27,020 nucleotides of DNA from Acetatifactor sp. (GCA_016293615.1 JAEDDX010000037.1:1-27020); one strand, 5' to 3'; positions 8,293-16,618 are shown, counted from the first letter of the stretch. Notes: generated by a model from the sequence alone, not told the origin. Numbers and translations are program-made.

Positions 8293-9870
8293 ATGAAAAG
8301 AGCAGAGGGAAACAAAAAAGAGAATACCAATCCGATCCTTCGGGCGGATTTTCCGGATGCAGATGTCATACGGGTCGGCGATACCTACTATATGCTGACT
8401 TCCACCCTGCATTTTCTGCCGGGAGCAGAGATTCTGCGCTCTTATGACCTGAAGCACTGGGAGATTGCGAGCTTCGTCTTTGATACCTTTGAGGGGACCG
8501 AAGAAGCACGCATGAAAAATGAGAGAAACAACTATGGATACGGCATGTGGGCCGGCTCCCTGCAGTACCACAACGGAAGGTTCTATGTGAGCTTTGCCGC
8601 GAAGGAGACCTGCAAAACCTATTTTTATACCGCAAACAAAATAGAAGGTCCCTGGAAGGGGACCTGTCTGAACTTCTACTTTCACCACGGATGTCTTTTC
8701 TTTGACGAGGACGACAGAGTCTATCTGATCTTTGGACACAACGAAATCTGGATCCGGGAGATGCTTCCCGATCTGAGCGGTCTGAAGCCCGGAGGGTTTG
8801 CGCGAAAGCTTCTGACGGACTCGGGTGATGTGTGGGTTCCCTACGAGGGCGCGCATTTCCAGAAGATTGACGGCACCTATTACCTGTTCGTTGTGAGGTG
8901 GCCGAAGGATGGCACGGCGCGGCGCACACAGTACTGCTTTACGGCGAAGAGCCTCGAGGAGGAATTCACGGGCGGACCGGTGTTTGATGACAACGGTGGG
9001 TTTTTCAACAGCGGTATTGCGAAGGGCGGACTTGTGCAGGACAATGACGGGGCATGGTATGCGGTTCTGATGCAGGACCGCGGCGCGCTGGGGCGCTGCC
9101 CGGTGCTGGTTCCGGTAACTTTTCAGAACGGACAGCCGGTATTCGGCAGAAAAGGCAAAGCACCGCGCGTGGTGGAAACGACGGACAACAGACCGCACTA
9201 TGCATACGAACCTCTGTATACTTCGGATTCGTTCGCATACGAGACCGACGAGAATGGGCACTGTACCTTAGGAAAGCAGTGGCAGTGGAACCATGAGCCT
9301 TCTCCGGAGCTCTGGTCCATTGACCCGGAGGGAGGTCTTCGGGTCGTGACCGGTAAGGTCTGTGCCAATATGACCCAGGCAGTCAATACACTGACGCAGA
9401 GACTGTTTGCGCCCGCGGCTTTTGTGGAAGTAACGGTGGACGCCTCTGATTTAAACGACGGAGATTTCGCAGGGCTGGCGGCTTTGCTTGGGTGTTATCG
9501 CATGCTGGCCGTGACCAGTGAACTGAGGCGCTACCACCTGGTTTTGATGGAACGAAAGGACAGTGAGAAGAACAGAAACACCACTCTGCCGGATTATCTG
9601 CCGGGAGAGATGCTGGAGAAGATCAGTCTGCGCTCGCCGATCGTGCGCATTCGCATGGAGGCGGACTTTAAGCCGGGCGCCGAGACTGTCACATTTTATT
9701 ACAGGGAGCCCATGGAGGGCGGGAAATGGAGAAAGATCGGCGGTTCGATACCGATTTACTTCGGACTGGATCACTTCGCGGGCTGCCGCGCAGGACTGTC
9801 GGTCTACGCCTCCAAGAAGCCGGGCGGTTCCGCCTGCTTCAAGGATTTTGTATACGAGATGACAGAGTGA
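8293..9870 (+). CDS. glycoside hydrolase family 43 (beta-xylosidase/arabinofuranosidase-like), cytoplasmic
   Basis: The protein of about 525 residues has no signal peptide, so it probably acts inside the cell on xylan-derived oligosaccharides. The N-terminal five-bladed propeller of GH43 shows NPILRADFPDADVI, with the likely general base Asp22, and WVPYEGAHFQKI, with the likely general acid Glu185. The C-terminal 190 residues resemble the beta-sandwich domain (DUF1349/GH43_C2 type) that closes the active site in long GH43 enzymes. The place of the third conserved acid, the pKa-modulating Asp before the LFFD strand, reads FHHGCLFFDED, with His132 where Asp is expected. ATG 8293 is chosen because AGGGG lies 4 nt upstream; the TTG at 8281 is an in-frame alternative. 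The gene follows the ABC operon after 28 bp with no terminator seen, so read-through is likely. Confidence 0.85.
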   Translation: MKRAEGNKKENTNPILRADFPDADVIRVGDTYYMLTSTLHFLPGAEILRSYDLKHWEIASFVFDTFEGTEEARMKNERNNYGYGMWAGSLQYHNGRFYVSFAAKETCKTYFYTANKIEGPWKGTCLNFYFHHGCLFFDEDDRVYLIFGHNEIWIREMLPDLSGLKPGGFARKLLTDSGDVWVPYEGAHFQKIDGTYYLFVVRWPKDGTARRTQYCFTAKSLEEEFTGGPVFDDNGGFFNSGIAKGGLVQDNDGAWYAVLMQDRGALGRCPVLVPVTFQNGQPVFGRKGKAPRVVETTDNRPHYAYEPLYTSDSFAYETDENGHCTLGKQWQWNHEPSPELWSIDPEGGLRVVTGKVCANMTQAVNTLTQRLFAPAAFVEVTVDASDLNDGDFAGLAALLGCYRMLAVTSELRRYHLVLMERKDSEKNRNTTLPDYLPGEMLEKISLRSPIVRIRMEADFKPGAETVTFYYREPMEGGKWRKIGGSIPIYFGLDHFAGCRAGLSVYASKKPGGSACFKDFVYEMTE

Positions 9871-9892
9871 TTCCGCAACAAGAGACAATCAA

Positions 9893-9926
9893 AAAGCCAT
9901 CGTCTTTGATGTAAGACGGTGGCTTT
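9893..9926. terminator. bidirectional intrinsic terminator between GH43 and AraC genes
   Basis: AAAGCCATCGTCTT and AAGACGGTGGCTTT form a stem of about 14 bp with one wobble around a 6-nt loop. A run of five A precedes it on the plus strand, giving a T-run after the hairpin on the minus strand. It overlaps the last codon of the AraC-type gene and lies 23 bp past the GH43 stop, so it can serve both convergent genes, better for the minus strand. Confidence 0.85.
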
Positions 9927-10884
9927 AACTGTGTATGGAAGAGATGAAGACATGGTTCTTCTCACGGTATTCGCTGGGGGTGCAGTTCTTGGCCTGCTTG
10001 AACACCCGGTTGAAGGTGGAGATACTGGGGAAGCCGGCCTGCAGGCCTACCTCGGTGATGGAAAGCTCCGGCTTCTCCAAAAGCTCCTCGGCAATCTTGA
10101 CGCGCCGGTAGGTGATATAGGCGCAGAAGGTGTAGCCGGTATACTGCTTGAACAATCTGGAAAAGTGATACTTGCTGAAACCGATGGAGCTTGCGATATC
10201 GTCCAGATTGAGCTCGTCCATATAGTGGGCGTCGATGTAATCCATGACGGAGGTGAACTTGTCGACATATTCCTTCTGCTTGTAGACGCGCATGTTGGGG
10301 AACATGTTGATGCTGTATAAGTGGTTCGTGCCGATTTTGACAAACATGCCGGCCATCAGGGACAGAATGGACAGCTCGGCGAACTCATTCTTGCTGAAGT
10401 ATTCGTTCCGCATCTGGACCAGAATCTGGTAGACATCGTCGTAGATGCCGGGGTACTCGGCTCTGGTGATGTGAAGCGGGGTCGCAAGGATCGACTGGAT
10501 ACCGCCGAATCCGTGGATCCTGGAGAAGGCGGAGAGGTCGGAAAGGAAGATAAAGCGGCTGCCGCTTGCGGGGGCGACGATGGAGTGCAGCTCTCCGGGC
10601 GGAACGATGAAAATATCACCCGGCATGACATGATAAGTCGTGCCCTGTACCGTGACATCATACCAGTTCTCGACCGGAACGATGATCTCAAGCGCAGAGT
10701 GCCAGTGGGGCTCGTAGCCTGCCGGGAGGTCATTGTACCAGATGCGGGTGTCGGCATCGTGACGATACTGCACCAGCTCCTGCCCGGTGCCCACCAGGAT
10801 ACGCGCACGCTCCATGTCCGAGTTGGCCCTGTAGAAGTCCGCCTTGTTTTGTGAAATGGATGACGAATCCTTTACCGCTGACAT
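9925..10884 (-). CDS. AraC family transcriptional regulator with cupin sensor domain
   Basis: This 319-residue AraC/XylS regulator has two parts. Residues ~45-130 form a cupin (HWHSALEIIVPVENWYDVTV, then MPGDIFIVPPGELHSI), the usual sugar-sensing or dimerisation module. The C-terminal ~100 residues carry the double helix-turn-helix (LDDIASSIGFSKYHFSRLFK and ITEVGLQAGFPSISTFNRVF, ending in TPSEYR). It lies between a GH43 gene and a divergent xylanase operon, so it is very likely their regulator, probably an activator responding to xylan breakdown products; the ligand is inferred. The start at 10884 has AAAGGAG about 10 nt upstream. Its own promoter reads at 10954-10982, and a hairpin at 9893-9926 ends it. 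Confidence 0.92.
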   Translation of the reverse strand: MSAVKDSSSISQNKADFYRANSDMERARILVGTGQELVQYRHDADTRIWYNDLPAGYEPHWHSALEIIVPVENWYDVTVQGTTYHVMPGDIFIVPPGELHSIVAPASGSRFIFLSDLSAFSRIHGFGGIQSILATPLHITRAEYPGIYDDVYQILVQMRNEYFSKNEFAELSILSLMAGMFVKIGTNHLYSINMFPNMRVYKQKEYVDKFTSVMDYIDAHYMDELNLDDIASSIGFSKYHFSRLFKQYTGYTFCAYITYRRVKIAEELLEKPELSITEVGLQAGFPSISTFNRVFKQAKNCTPSEYREKNHVFISSIHS

Positions 10885-10953
10885 TTTCCTGCGCTCCTTT
10901 CTTTCGAAGATTCACCCCGGTGCAAATAAACTGACACGGTTTTCGTTATTCTT

Positions 10954-10982
10954 ATTTTACCATTTCAGGCGAAAAAAGTAAA
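10954..10982 (-). promoter_or_regulatory. predicted promoter of the AraC-type gene
   Basis: On the minus strand, a -35 TTTACT (977-982 of the 10-kb block) and a -10 TAAAAT (10954-10959) are separated by 17 bp. They would give a leader of about 60 nt before the ATG at 10884. The same AAAGTAAAT 9-mer (plus-strand sense) covers the -35 box here and in the predicted GH9 promoter. Confidence 0.5.
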
Positions 10983-11105
10983 TTCAAAATTATTGAGAGA
11001 GACGCGGTGAGAGGCGGTTTCGGACGGCAGGATATGCAGGGCTTTTGTATGCCGGAAGGAGACGCGCGGCGGACAGCGGGCGCAAGACTTGAAAAAAGGC
11101 GAAAT

Positions 11106-11136
11106 AAAAGCAAAAGATGGGGGAGAAAAAGCAAAA
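11106..11136. promoter_or_regulatory. candidate AraC-family operator: direct repeats 21 bp apart
   Basis: AAAAGCAAAA occurs at 11106-11115 and again at 11127-11136. The copies are exactly 21 bp apart, two helical turns, and end about 6 bp before where the -35 box of the xylanase promoter should be. Half-sites 21 bp apart abutting a poor -35 are the classical arrangement for AraC-type activators. The A-rich composition means chance occurrence is possible. Confidence 0.45.
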
Positions 11137-11165
11137 AATACTAGGAAAATGGGTGCCGGATACGA

Positions 11166-11171
11166 TATAAT
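11166..11171 (+). promoter_or_regulatory. predicted -10 box of the xylanase operon
   Basis: A perfect TATAAT lies 35 bp before the xylanase start. No good -35 exists at 16-18 bp upstream (sequence around CTAGGAAAA), which suggests the promoter depends on an activator. Confidence 0.55.
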
Positions 11172-11206
11172 GACAATAAGATGATACTATCGGAGGATGA
11201 TACAGT

Positions 11207-12637
11207 ATGCATAGAAAATGGTATAGGAAATTGACAGGTACCGTCCTTGCAGCGGTACTTTCGGCATCGCTTCTTGCCGGGTGCGGACAGGGCGATACGC
11301 CCGCGCCGGATGCAGGCGCATCCGCGCAGGAGAGCCAGAGCTTTGCGGAGAGCTCCGCGCAGGAAAGCGAGTCTCAGAGCGAGACCCAAAGCAGTGAGGA
11401 AGAGTCATCCGCAGAGACGGAACAGAATCAGGAGGAAGTGCCGATTCTGAAGACTGCGGTGATGAACACCATGGGCTGCCGCTTGGGCTGTGCGGTGGCG
11501 GGACTTGACCTGGAGAACCCGAATGTATGGGACATCGTGACGACTCATTTTAACGCCGTCACCCTCGGGAATGAATTGAAACCCGACGCAATGTTCGGCT
11601 ACAGCAACGGCCGTTGTCCCGGCCTGGAAGAGACCGAGTTAAATGGGGAGACCTTCCTGGTGCCGAAGATGGATTATTCCAGAGCCGAGAGAATGTTAAA
11701 CAAGCTGTACGACTGGAACCAGGAGCATCCGGACCAGAAGATCATGGTCAGAGGGCATGTGCTTTTGTGGCATGCGCAGACACCCGAGTGGTTTTTCCAT
11801 GTGGATTATGACAAGAACAAGGATTATGTCGACAAGGATACCATGAACAAGCGTCTGGAGTGGTATATCCGCACCATGCTGACACATTTTGTCGGCGAGG
11901 ACAGCAAGTATAAGGATATGTTCTACGGCTGGGATGTAGTAAACGAGGCAATCAGCGACGGCACCAACACCTATCGCTCCGACAACGAGAACCCCAATGA
12001 GCCCCTGTCCCAGGATACCCACGGCAGCAACTCCAGCTGGTGGCATGTATATCAGAGCAATGAGTTTATCATCAATGCGTTCAAGTATGCGAATAAGTAC
12101 GCACCGGCTGAGCTGGAGCTGTACTACAATGACTACAACGAATGTGTCGAGGGCAAGATGAAAGGCATCGTAAAGCTTCTGGAAGCAATCAAGGCTGAGG
12201 AGGGCGAGCCCGGCGTAGGTACCAGAATCACTGCGATGGGCATGCAGGGACATTACGACAGTACCAACCCTTCCTTCAACATGATCGACCTTGCCATCAA
12301 GCGCTATGCGGAGGTGGTCGGAAATGTACAGATCACCGAGCTTGACATCAAGGCGCGCGACAGCTACGACGGAAGCGAAGAGAAGCGCGAGGAGGAATTC
12401 AAGAAAAATGCTGCCAGATACAGCACGATCTACTGGGTGCTGAAGGCCAAGAATAAAGAAGAGGGCGTTAACATCACCGGAATCACCTTCTGGGGAACGG
12501 CAGACCACCTGTCCTGGCTGCAGACCCGTTCCGATGTGGGCGGCGGCGCAGACGGCAAATATCCCCAGTGCCCTCTTTTGTTTGACGAATTCTATCAGCC
12601 CAAGCCTTCTTTCTATGTATTTGCAAAAGAAGAGTAA
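11207..12637 (+). CDS. secreted GH10 endo-1,4-beta-xylanase lipoprotein
   Basis: This 476-residue enzyme cuts the xylan backbone outside the cell while tethered to the membrane. It has a lipoprotein signal (SLLAGC, Cys26), then a Ser/Glu/Gln-rich linker of about 50 residues that lifts the enzyme off the surface, then one GH10 catalytic domain of about 390 residues. Family motifs are clear: MRGHVLLWHAQTPEWFF, the acid/base Glu247 in WDVVNEAIS, the nucleophile Glu378 in QITELDIK, and GITFWGTADHLSW near the end. No carbohydrate-binding module is present. It is the first gene of the xylan operon, 23 bp before the GH43 gene, and is read divergently from the AraC regulator. GGAGG at 11192-11196 supports the ATG. 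Confidence 0.95.
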   Translation: MHRKWYRKLTGTVLAAVLSASLLAGCGQGDTPAPDAGASAQESQSFAESSAQESESQSETQSSEEESSAETEQNQEEVPILKTAVMNTMGCRLGCAVAGLDLENPNVWDIVTTHFNAVTLGNELKPDAMFGYSNGRCPGLEETELNGETFLVPKMDYSRAERMLNKLYDWNQEHPDQKIMVRGHVLLWHAQTPEWFFHVDYDKNKDYVDKDTMNKRLEWYIRTMLTHFVGEDSKYKDMFYGWDVVNEAISDGTNTYRSDNENPNEPLSQDTHGSNSSWWHVYQSNEFIINAFKYANKYAPAELELYYNDYNECVEGKMKGIVKLLEAIKAEEGEPGVGTRITAMGMQGHYDSTNPSFNMIDLAIKRYAEVVGNVQITELDIKARDSYDGSEEKREEEFKKNAARYSTIYWVLKAKNKEEGVNITGITFWGTADHLSWLQTRSDVGGGADGKYPQCPLLFDEFYQPKPSFYVFAKEE

Positions 12638-12660
12638 AAATTTATAGGAGGATATAAAAA

Positions 12661-14247
12661 ATGTCTGTTTTTGCAAAGAACCCTATTATGCCGGGCTTCT
12701 ATCCGGACCCTTCCATCTGCGCGGTAGATGGAGATTACTACCTGATCAACTCCACATTTGCGTATTTCCCCGGACTTCCCATCCTGCACAGCAGAGACTT
12801 AGTGCACTGGGAGCAGATCGGTAACGCGATGCACAGACAGGAGCAGCTTCCTCTGCAGAATGCAGGTCATTCCGCAGGTCTGTTTGCACCTACCATGAGA
12901 TATTACAACGGTACCTACTATGTGATCTGTACCAATGTGTCCCACGGCGGCAACTACATTGTCACTGCGAAGAATCCCGCAGGTCCCTGGTCGAACCCTT
13001 ATTATCTCGAGGGCGCTGACGGTATCGACCCCAGCCTGTTCTTCGATGATGACGGAAAATGCTACTATATCGGTACCCATCCCAACCCTGCCGGGTATTC
13101 CTACAACGGAGACTATTATATCTGGATTCAGGAAGTTGACATTGAGAACATGAAGCTGGTAGGTGAGGTCCATAATGTATGGAACGGTGCCATGAAGAAG
13201 GTTCCCTGGCCCGAAGGACCGCACATCTACAAGAAGGACGGATACTATTACATCATGCACGCCGAGGGCGGAACCGGACCCGAGCATGCCGTGAGCGTCT
13301 GCAGAAGTAAGAATGTGTTCGGACCTTACGAGAACAACTACTGCAACCCGATTCTGACCCACAGACATCTGGGACAGAAATATCCCATCAAGTATGTCGG
13401 ACATGCGGATATGATCCGGACGCCCGCAGGCGAATGGTTCATGGTAATGCTTGCGGTTCGCCCCCTGGAGGGTTACACCACCATGGGCCGCGAGACCTTC
13501 CTGGCAAAGGTTACCTGGGAGAATGACTGGCCCGTTGTCAATCCCGGCGTGGGTATTTTGACCGATGAAGTCGAGATCAACCTTCCCGAGTGGAATCCCG
13601 CGGAAGATACCACATTTGATACTTCCGCAAACTGTGTTCCCGGAAGCAGCCGCACCTATACCTTTGCCGGTATGAAGAAGCTTGGCGATGAGTTTTTGAT
13701 GCTTCGCAATCCCGGCGATGACATGTATCAGCTGGATGAGGAGGGATTGAAGCTTTCCCTCAGAAGCCTGACCCTGAAGGATGTCGACAGCCCTTCCTAT
13801 CTCTGCGTCAGACAGCAGCATCACAATTTCAAGGCAGCAGCAAGCTTTGAAACCACGAAGCTGGAGGATGGTCAGGCTGCAGGCATAGCGCTCCTGCAGA
13901 GCAATGAATACCATGTGCGCGCACAGGTGAAGAAGACCGGAGAGAAGCTGGTGGCTGAGGTCATCGTCTGCAAGAAGCTGGTGGACGCAGTGGCCGGCAG
14001 TGTGGAACTCGAAGCAGATAAGTATGCCTGCCCCGAGCTTATCATCAAAGTGTCCGGACTTTCCATCGCGGTGGAGATCACCGGTCAGGACGAAACGGCA
14101 TTCCTTGCGGATGATGTGGATGTGCGTACCCTGTCCACCGAGGTTGCGGGAGGCTTCGTAGGCTGTACCGTCGGTATGTATGCCGTTGCCGATACCGACA
14201 GCCGTGACAGATCCGTATGCTTTAAGACCTTTACATATGAGGCCTGA
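12661..14247 (+). CDS. GH43 beta-xylosidase, cytoplasmic
   Basis: The protein has 528 residues and no signal peptide, so it is expected to release xylose (or arabinose) from short oligosaccharides inside the cell. The N-terminal GH43 propeller has all three catalytic acids: Asp16 in GFYPDPSIC (base), Asp123 in GIDPSLFFDDDG (pKa modulator) and Glu185 in WPEGPHIYKK (acid). A C-terminal beta-sandwich (from about residue 325) of the DUF1349/GH43_C2 type is typical of two-domain beta-xylosidases such as Bacillus XynB. AGGAGG at 12646-12651 lies 9 nt before the ATG. The gene is the second of the xylan operon, directly after the GH10 enzyme and 6-15 bp before the secreted GH43-CBM6 gene. Beta-xylosidase versus arabinofuranosidase activity cannot be separated from sequence alone. 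Confidence 0.92.
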   Translation: MSVFAKNPIMPGFYPDPSICAVDGDYYLINSTFAYFPGLPILHSRDLVHWEQIGNAMHRQEQLPLQNAGHSAGLFAPTMRYYNGTYYVICTNVSHGGNYIVTAKNPAGPWSNPYYLEGADGIDPSLFFDDDGKCYYIGTHPNPAGYSYNGDYYIWIQEVDIENMKLVGEVHNVWNGAMKKVPWPEGPHIYKKDGYYYIMHAEGGTGPEHAVSVCRSKNVFGPYENNYCNPILTHRHLGQKYPIKYVGHADMIRTPAGEWFMVMLAVRPLEGYTTMGRETFLAKVTWENDWPVVNPGVGILTDEVEINLPEWNPAEDTTFDTSANCVPGSSRTYTFAGMKKLGDEFLMLRNPGDDMYQLDEEGLKLSLRSLTLKDVDSPSYLCVRQQHHNFKAAASFETTKLEDGQAAGIALLQSNEYHVRAQVKKTGEKLVAEVIVCKKLVDAVAGSVELEADKYACPELIIKVSGLSIAVEITGQDETAFLADDVDVRTLSTEVAGGFVGCTVGMYAVADTDSRDRSVCFKTFTYEA

Positions 14248-14253
14248 TCTGAG

Positions 14254-15894
14254 GTGCGGACATTGAAACAAAGAAAAAAATTTTTTGCCTTGGTGCTTGC
14301 CCTGTGCATGAGCATGGCGGCCTGCGGAGAGGGCGATGCACCACAGAACAGCAATTCAACAATACAGGAGGTTGAGAGCCTTTCTTCGGAGAGTGCCGGG
14401 GAGCCTGAGGTACAGGAGCCGGAAGTGCAGATCGATTATGAGGCTTATTTCAAAAGTATGAGCAAATCAAAGAGTTATAAAGGATTAAACGATACCAACC
14501 CCATCATGACCCAGCGGTTCGGCGCAGACCCTTACGCCATGGAGTATGACGGAAGACTTTATATTTACATGACGGCTGACGCCTTTGAGTATGATGCAAA
14601 GGGTGAGATCAAGGAGAATACCTACAGCCAGATTCGCAGCATCAATGTGGTTTCCACGGACGATATGGTGAACTTCACAGACCACGGCTCCATTCAGGTT
14701 GCCGGCAAGAACGGCGCCGCCAAGTGGGCAGGCAATTCCTGGGCGCCCGCGGCTGCCTGGAAGATGATCGACGGCAAGCCGAAGTTCTTCCTGTATTTCG
14801 CAAACTCCGGCGGCGGCATCGGCGTGCTGACCGCAGACAGCCCCGTGGGACCTTTCACTGACCCCATCGGCAAGGAACTGATCTCCAGAAATACGCCCAA
14901 CTGTGCGGATGTACTGTGGCTTTTTGACCCGGCTGTTTTGGTGGATGATGACGGAAGAGCATACATTTACTTCGGCGGCGGCGTGCCGCAGGATAAGATC
15001 TCCGCACCCGGCACGGGTCGTGTGATGGAGCTTGGCGAGGACATGATCAGTGTGAAGGGAGAGGCAGTGACGATCGATATCCCTTACCTGTTCGAGGATT
15101 CCGGCATTCACAAATTCGGCAATAAGTATTACTACACCTACTGCACCAACTGGCAGGTAGATGAAGAGGGCACGAAGAAGTATGGTTTCTACAATGCGGA
15201 GATTGCAATGCTTGAGAGTGACAGCCCCATGGGACCCTTCAAGTACAAGGAGACCATCCTCGACAATCCCGGAAAGTGGATCGGCCTGTACAGCAACAAT
15301 CATCACTGTGTCTTCAGTTTCCAAGGCAGATGGTACATGACCTATCACTCCAAGATCGTTGAGAAGAACATGGGCATTGAAAAGGGCTACAGAAGTACCA
15401 ACATCAATGAATTCACCATCGCTGAGGATGGCACCATCGGCAAGATCAAGCAGAGCCTGTCCGGAAGAGAGCAGCTCAAACTCGTAGATGCATACGCTGA
15501 GAACAGTGCGGTTATGATCGCTGTTCAGGGCGGCCTGGACACCGTGGCAGAGCCGGACGGCGCCGCAGGAAGCATGCTGCTTAGCGCAATCGACAGCGGT
15601 GACTTTTTGAAGGTTCAGGGCGTGGACTTTGGGGCAAACGGCGCCAAGATCCTGGAGGTTACGGCCCGCATTACCGAGAAGAGCGATGCACTCTGCGCCA
15701 TCCAGATTCGTGTGGATTCCATGTTCGGCGATGTGCTCGGTGTACTTCCCGTCAGCGAAGACAACGCTGAGACGACGGCAGACGGTTACGTCAAGTGCAG
15801 AGTGACTCTGGACCGTGAGGTAACAGGAGCCCATGATTTGTTCTTCGTATTCGCGGGAAGCGGTTATGAACTCAAGTCCTGGAGATTTGAATAA
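14254..15894 (+). CDS. secreted GH43 arabinoxylan arabinofuranohydrolase with CBM6, lipoprotein
   Basis: The protein of about 546 residues resembles Bacillus XynD. It would remove arabinose side chains from arabinoxylan at the cell surface. A short lipoprotein signal (lipobox MAAC, Cys at about residue 24) and a linker rich in Glu, Ser and Pro precede the GH43 domain. That domain has base Asp92 in RFGADPYAM, Asp225 in WLFDPAVLVDDDG and acid Glu281 in FEDSGIHKF. The SWAPAAAWK motif is also XynD-like. The last ~130 residues look like a CBM6 xylan-binding module ending in SWRFE. Two starts are possible: GTG 14254 and TTG 14263. The TTG has GAGG 8 nt upstream and gives a cleaner signal (MKQRKKFF), so it may be the true one. 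The gene follows the GH43 beta-xylosidase after 6 bp. Confidence 0.9.
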   Translation: MRTLKQRKKFFALVLALCMSMAACGEGDAPQNSNSTIQEVESLSSESAGEPEVQEPEVQIDYEAYFKSMSKSKSYKGLNDTNPIMTQRFGADPYAMEYDGRLYIYMTADAFEYDAKGEIKENTYSQIRSINVVSTDDMVNFTDHGSIQVAGKNGAAKWAGNSWAPAAAWKMIDGKPKFFLYFANSGGGIGVLTADSPVGPFTDPIGKELISRNTPNCADVLWLFDPAVLVDDDGRAYIYFGGGVPQDKISAPGTGRVMELGEDMISVKGEAVTIDIPYLFEDSGIHKFGNKYYYTYCTNWQVDEEGTKKYGFYNAEIAMLESDSPMGPFKYKETILDNPGKWIGLYSNNHHCVFSFQGRWYMTYHSKIVEKNMGIEKGYRSTNINEFTIAEDGTIGKIKQSLSGREQLKLVDAYAENSAVMIAVQGGLDTVAEPDGAAGSMLLSAIDSGDFLKVQGVDFGANGAKILEVTARITEKSDALCAIQIRVDSMFGDVLGVLPVSEDNAETTADGYVKCRVTLDREVTGAHDLFFVFAGSGYELKSWRFE

Positions 15895-15909
15895 AGCTGC
15901 GATCAACAG

Positions 15910-15944
15910 GCAGTATCGACGACTGATACCGCGGTACTGCTTTT
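15910..15944 (+). terminator. weak hairpin after the GH43-CBM6 gene
   Basis: GCAGTA at 15910-15915 pairs with TACTGC at 15935-15940, with a further short inner pairing, and is followed by TTTT. The 6-bp outer stem and long loop make it a weak terminator at best. It may partly separate the enzymes from the small membrane gene that follows. Confidence 0.35.
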
Positions 15945-15975
15945 GCTGCAAAAAAGTGAATGGAGAGAAAGACAT

Positions 15976-16530
15976 ATGCTTCGTGTGATCATCATACATT
16001 TCGGAATCATGGCAGTATTCCTGCTGGTCAGTATGCTGACCGGCTGCAGTAAGAAGCGGGATGCCGGAGCGTGGCTGAAAGCAGCGCTTGTGATCGCAGG
16101 TACATTGGGGCTGCAGCTTCTGGCTTACTTTGGGTTTGGACTGCTGGAGAAGTGGCTTTTATATGTGAAGTTTGACTGGGTCGGAGCGGTCATGGCAATG
16201 GGTATCGTCGCTTCCATCGGGATCCTTCTGGGCGGTAATATTCTGCTGTCAAAGGTGACCGACAGCGGAAAACCGGGATACTGGCTCGCTGTTGTGACCA
16301 TTGTGGTATCTGTGGTCTCCGCCGCCTTTGAGTATTATGAATTCGACCAGCTGAACCTTTTTATGGACAGATGGGATATTATGAATTGGAATGAATACCT
16401 GTCGGGCATGCAGTATTTTAACCGTATGGACCTGATTCAGATCGGTATCAATGTCATTCCGACCATTCTCTATGATGTGTTTGTAATCGTCGAGGGTGTA
16501 TGGAGGAAGAAGAAAGAAAAGCACTCTTAA
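15976..16530 (+). CDS. small multi-pass membrane protein of unknown function
   Basis: The protein of about 184 residues has about five predicted transmembrane segments (roughly 5-22, 35-55, 66-88, 100-118 and 150-172). The loop between segments four and five is rich in aromatic and acidic residues (EYYEFDQLNLFMDRWDIMNW), and the tail is basic (RKKKEKHS). No family is recognised. The TGCS near residue 23 could imitate a lipobox, but the helices that follow make a plain membrane protein more likely. ATG 15976 is preferred because GGAGA lies 9 nt upstream; the longer frame begins at a TTG at 15943 inside the preceding hairpin. It lies at the end of the xylan operon, 81 bp after the GH43-CBM6 gene, and a strong terminator follows. 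A link to sugar uptake or to the surface enzymes is possible but not shown. Confidence 0.75.
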   Translation: MLRVIIIHFGIMAVFLLVSMLTGCSKKRDAGAWLKAALVIAGTLGLQLLAYFGFGLLEKWLLYVKFDWVGAVMAMGIVASIGILLGGNILLSKVTDSGKPGYWLAVVTIVVSVVSAAFEYYEFDQLNLFMDRWDIMNWNEYLSGMQYFNRMDLIQIGINVIPTILYDVFVIVEGVWRKKKEKHS

Positions 16531-16574
16531 GCGGTATGCAGTGACCGAAGCGGTCTGCGTGAATGAAAATGAAA

Positions 16575-16611
16575 AACACCGTTCCCTGTCTGACGGGGAG
16601 CGGTGTTCTTT
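16575..16611. terminator. strong bidirectional intrinsic terminator
   Basis: AACACCGTTCCC pairs with GGGGAGCGGTGTT around an 8-nt loop, with one wobble. T-rich tails occur in both directions (CTTTTG on plus, GTTTTTC on minus). It separates the end of the xylan operon from the convergent GH27 gene. Confidence 0.9.
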
Positions 16612-16618
16612 TGTATTT

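Larger units (their letters stand above)
10885..11206. other. divergent control region between AraC gene and xylanase operon
   Basis: These 322 bp contain the AraC gene promoter and leader on the minus strand, a GC-richer middle (about 10995-11090) in which I see no gene, and a purine-rich stretch (about 11090-11160) with paired direct repeats. The xylanase -10 element and ribosome binding site follow. GGAGG at 11192-11196 lies 10 nt before the xylanase ATG. No attenuator or RNA gene was seen. Confidence 0.6.

Noticed and set aside
6579..8369. Minus-strand frame of about 600 codons opposite both ATPase genes
   Set aside because: The plus strand holds two complete ABC ATPases with every motif; the antisense frame is a by-product of codon bias.
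9893..9926. Riboswitch or small RNA between GH43 and AraC genes
   Set aside because: The only structure is a single stem with a T-run, fully explained as a terminator.
12799..15999. Two long minus-strand frames opposite the GH43 genes
   Set aside because: Both plus-strand genes have complete catalytic residues and ribosome sites; the antisense products resemble no family.
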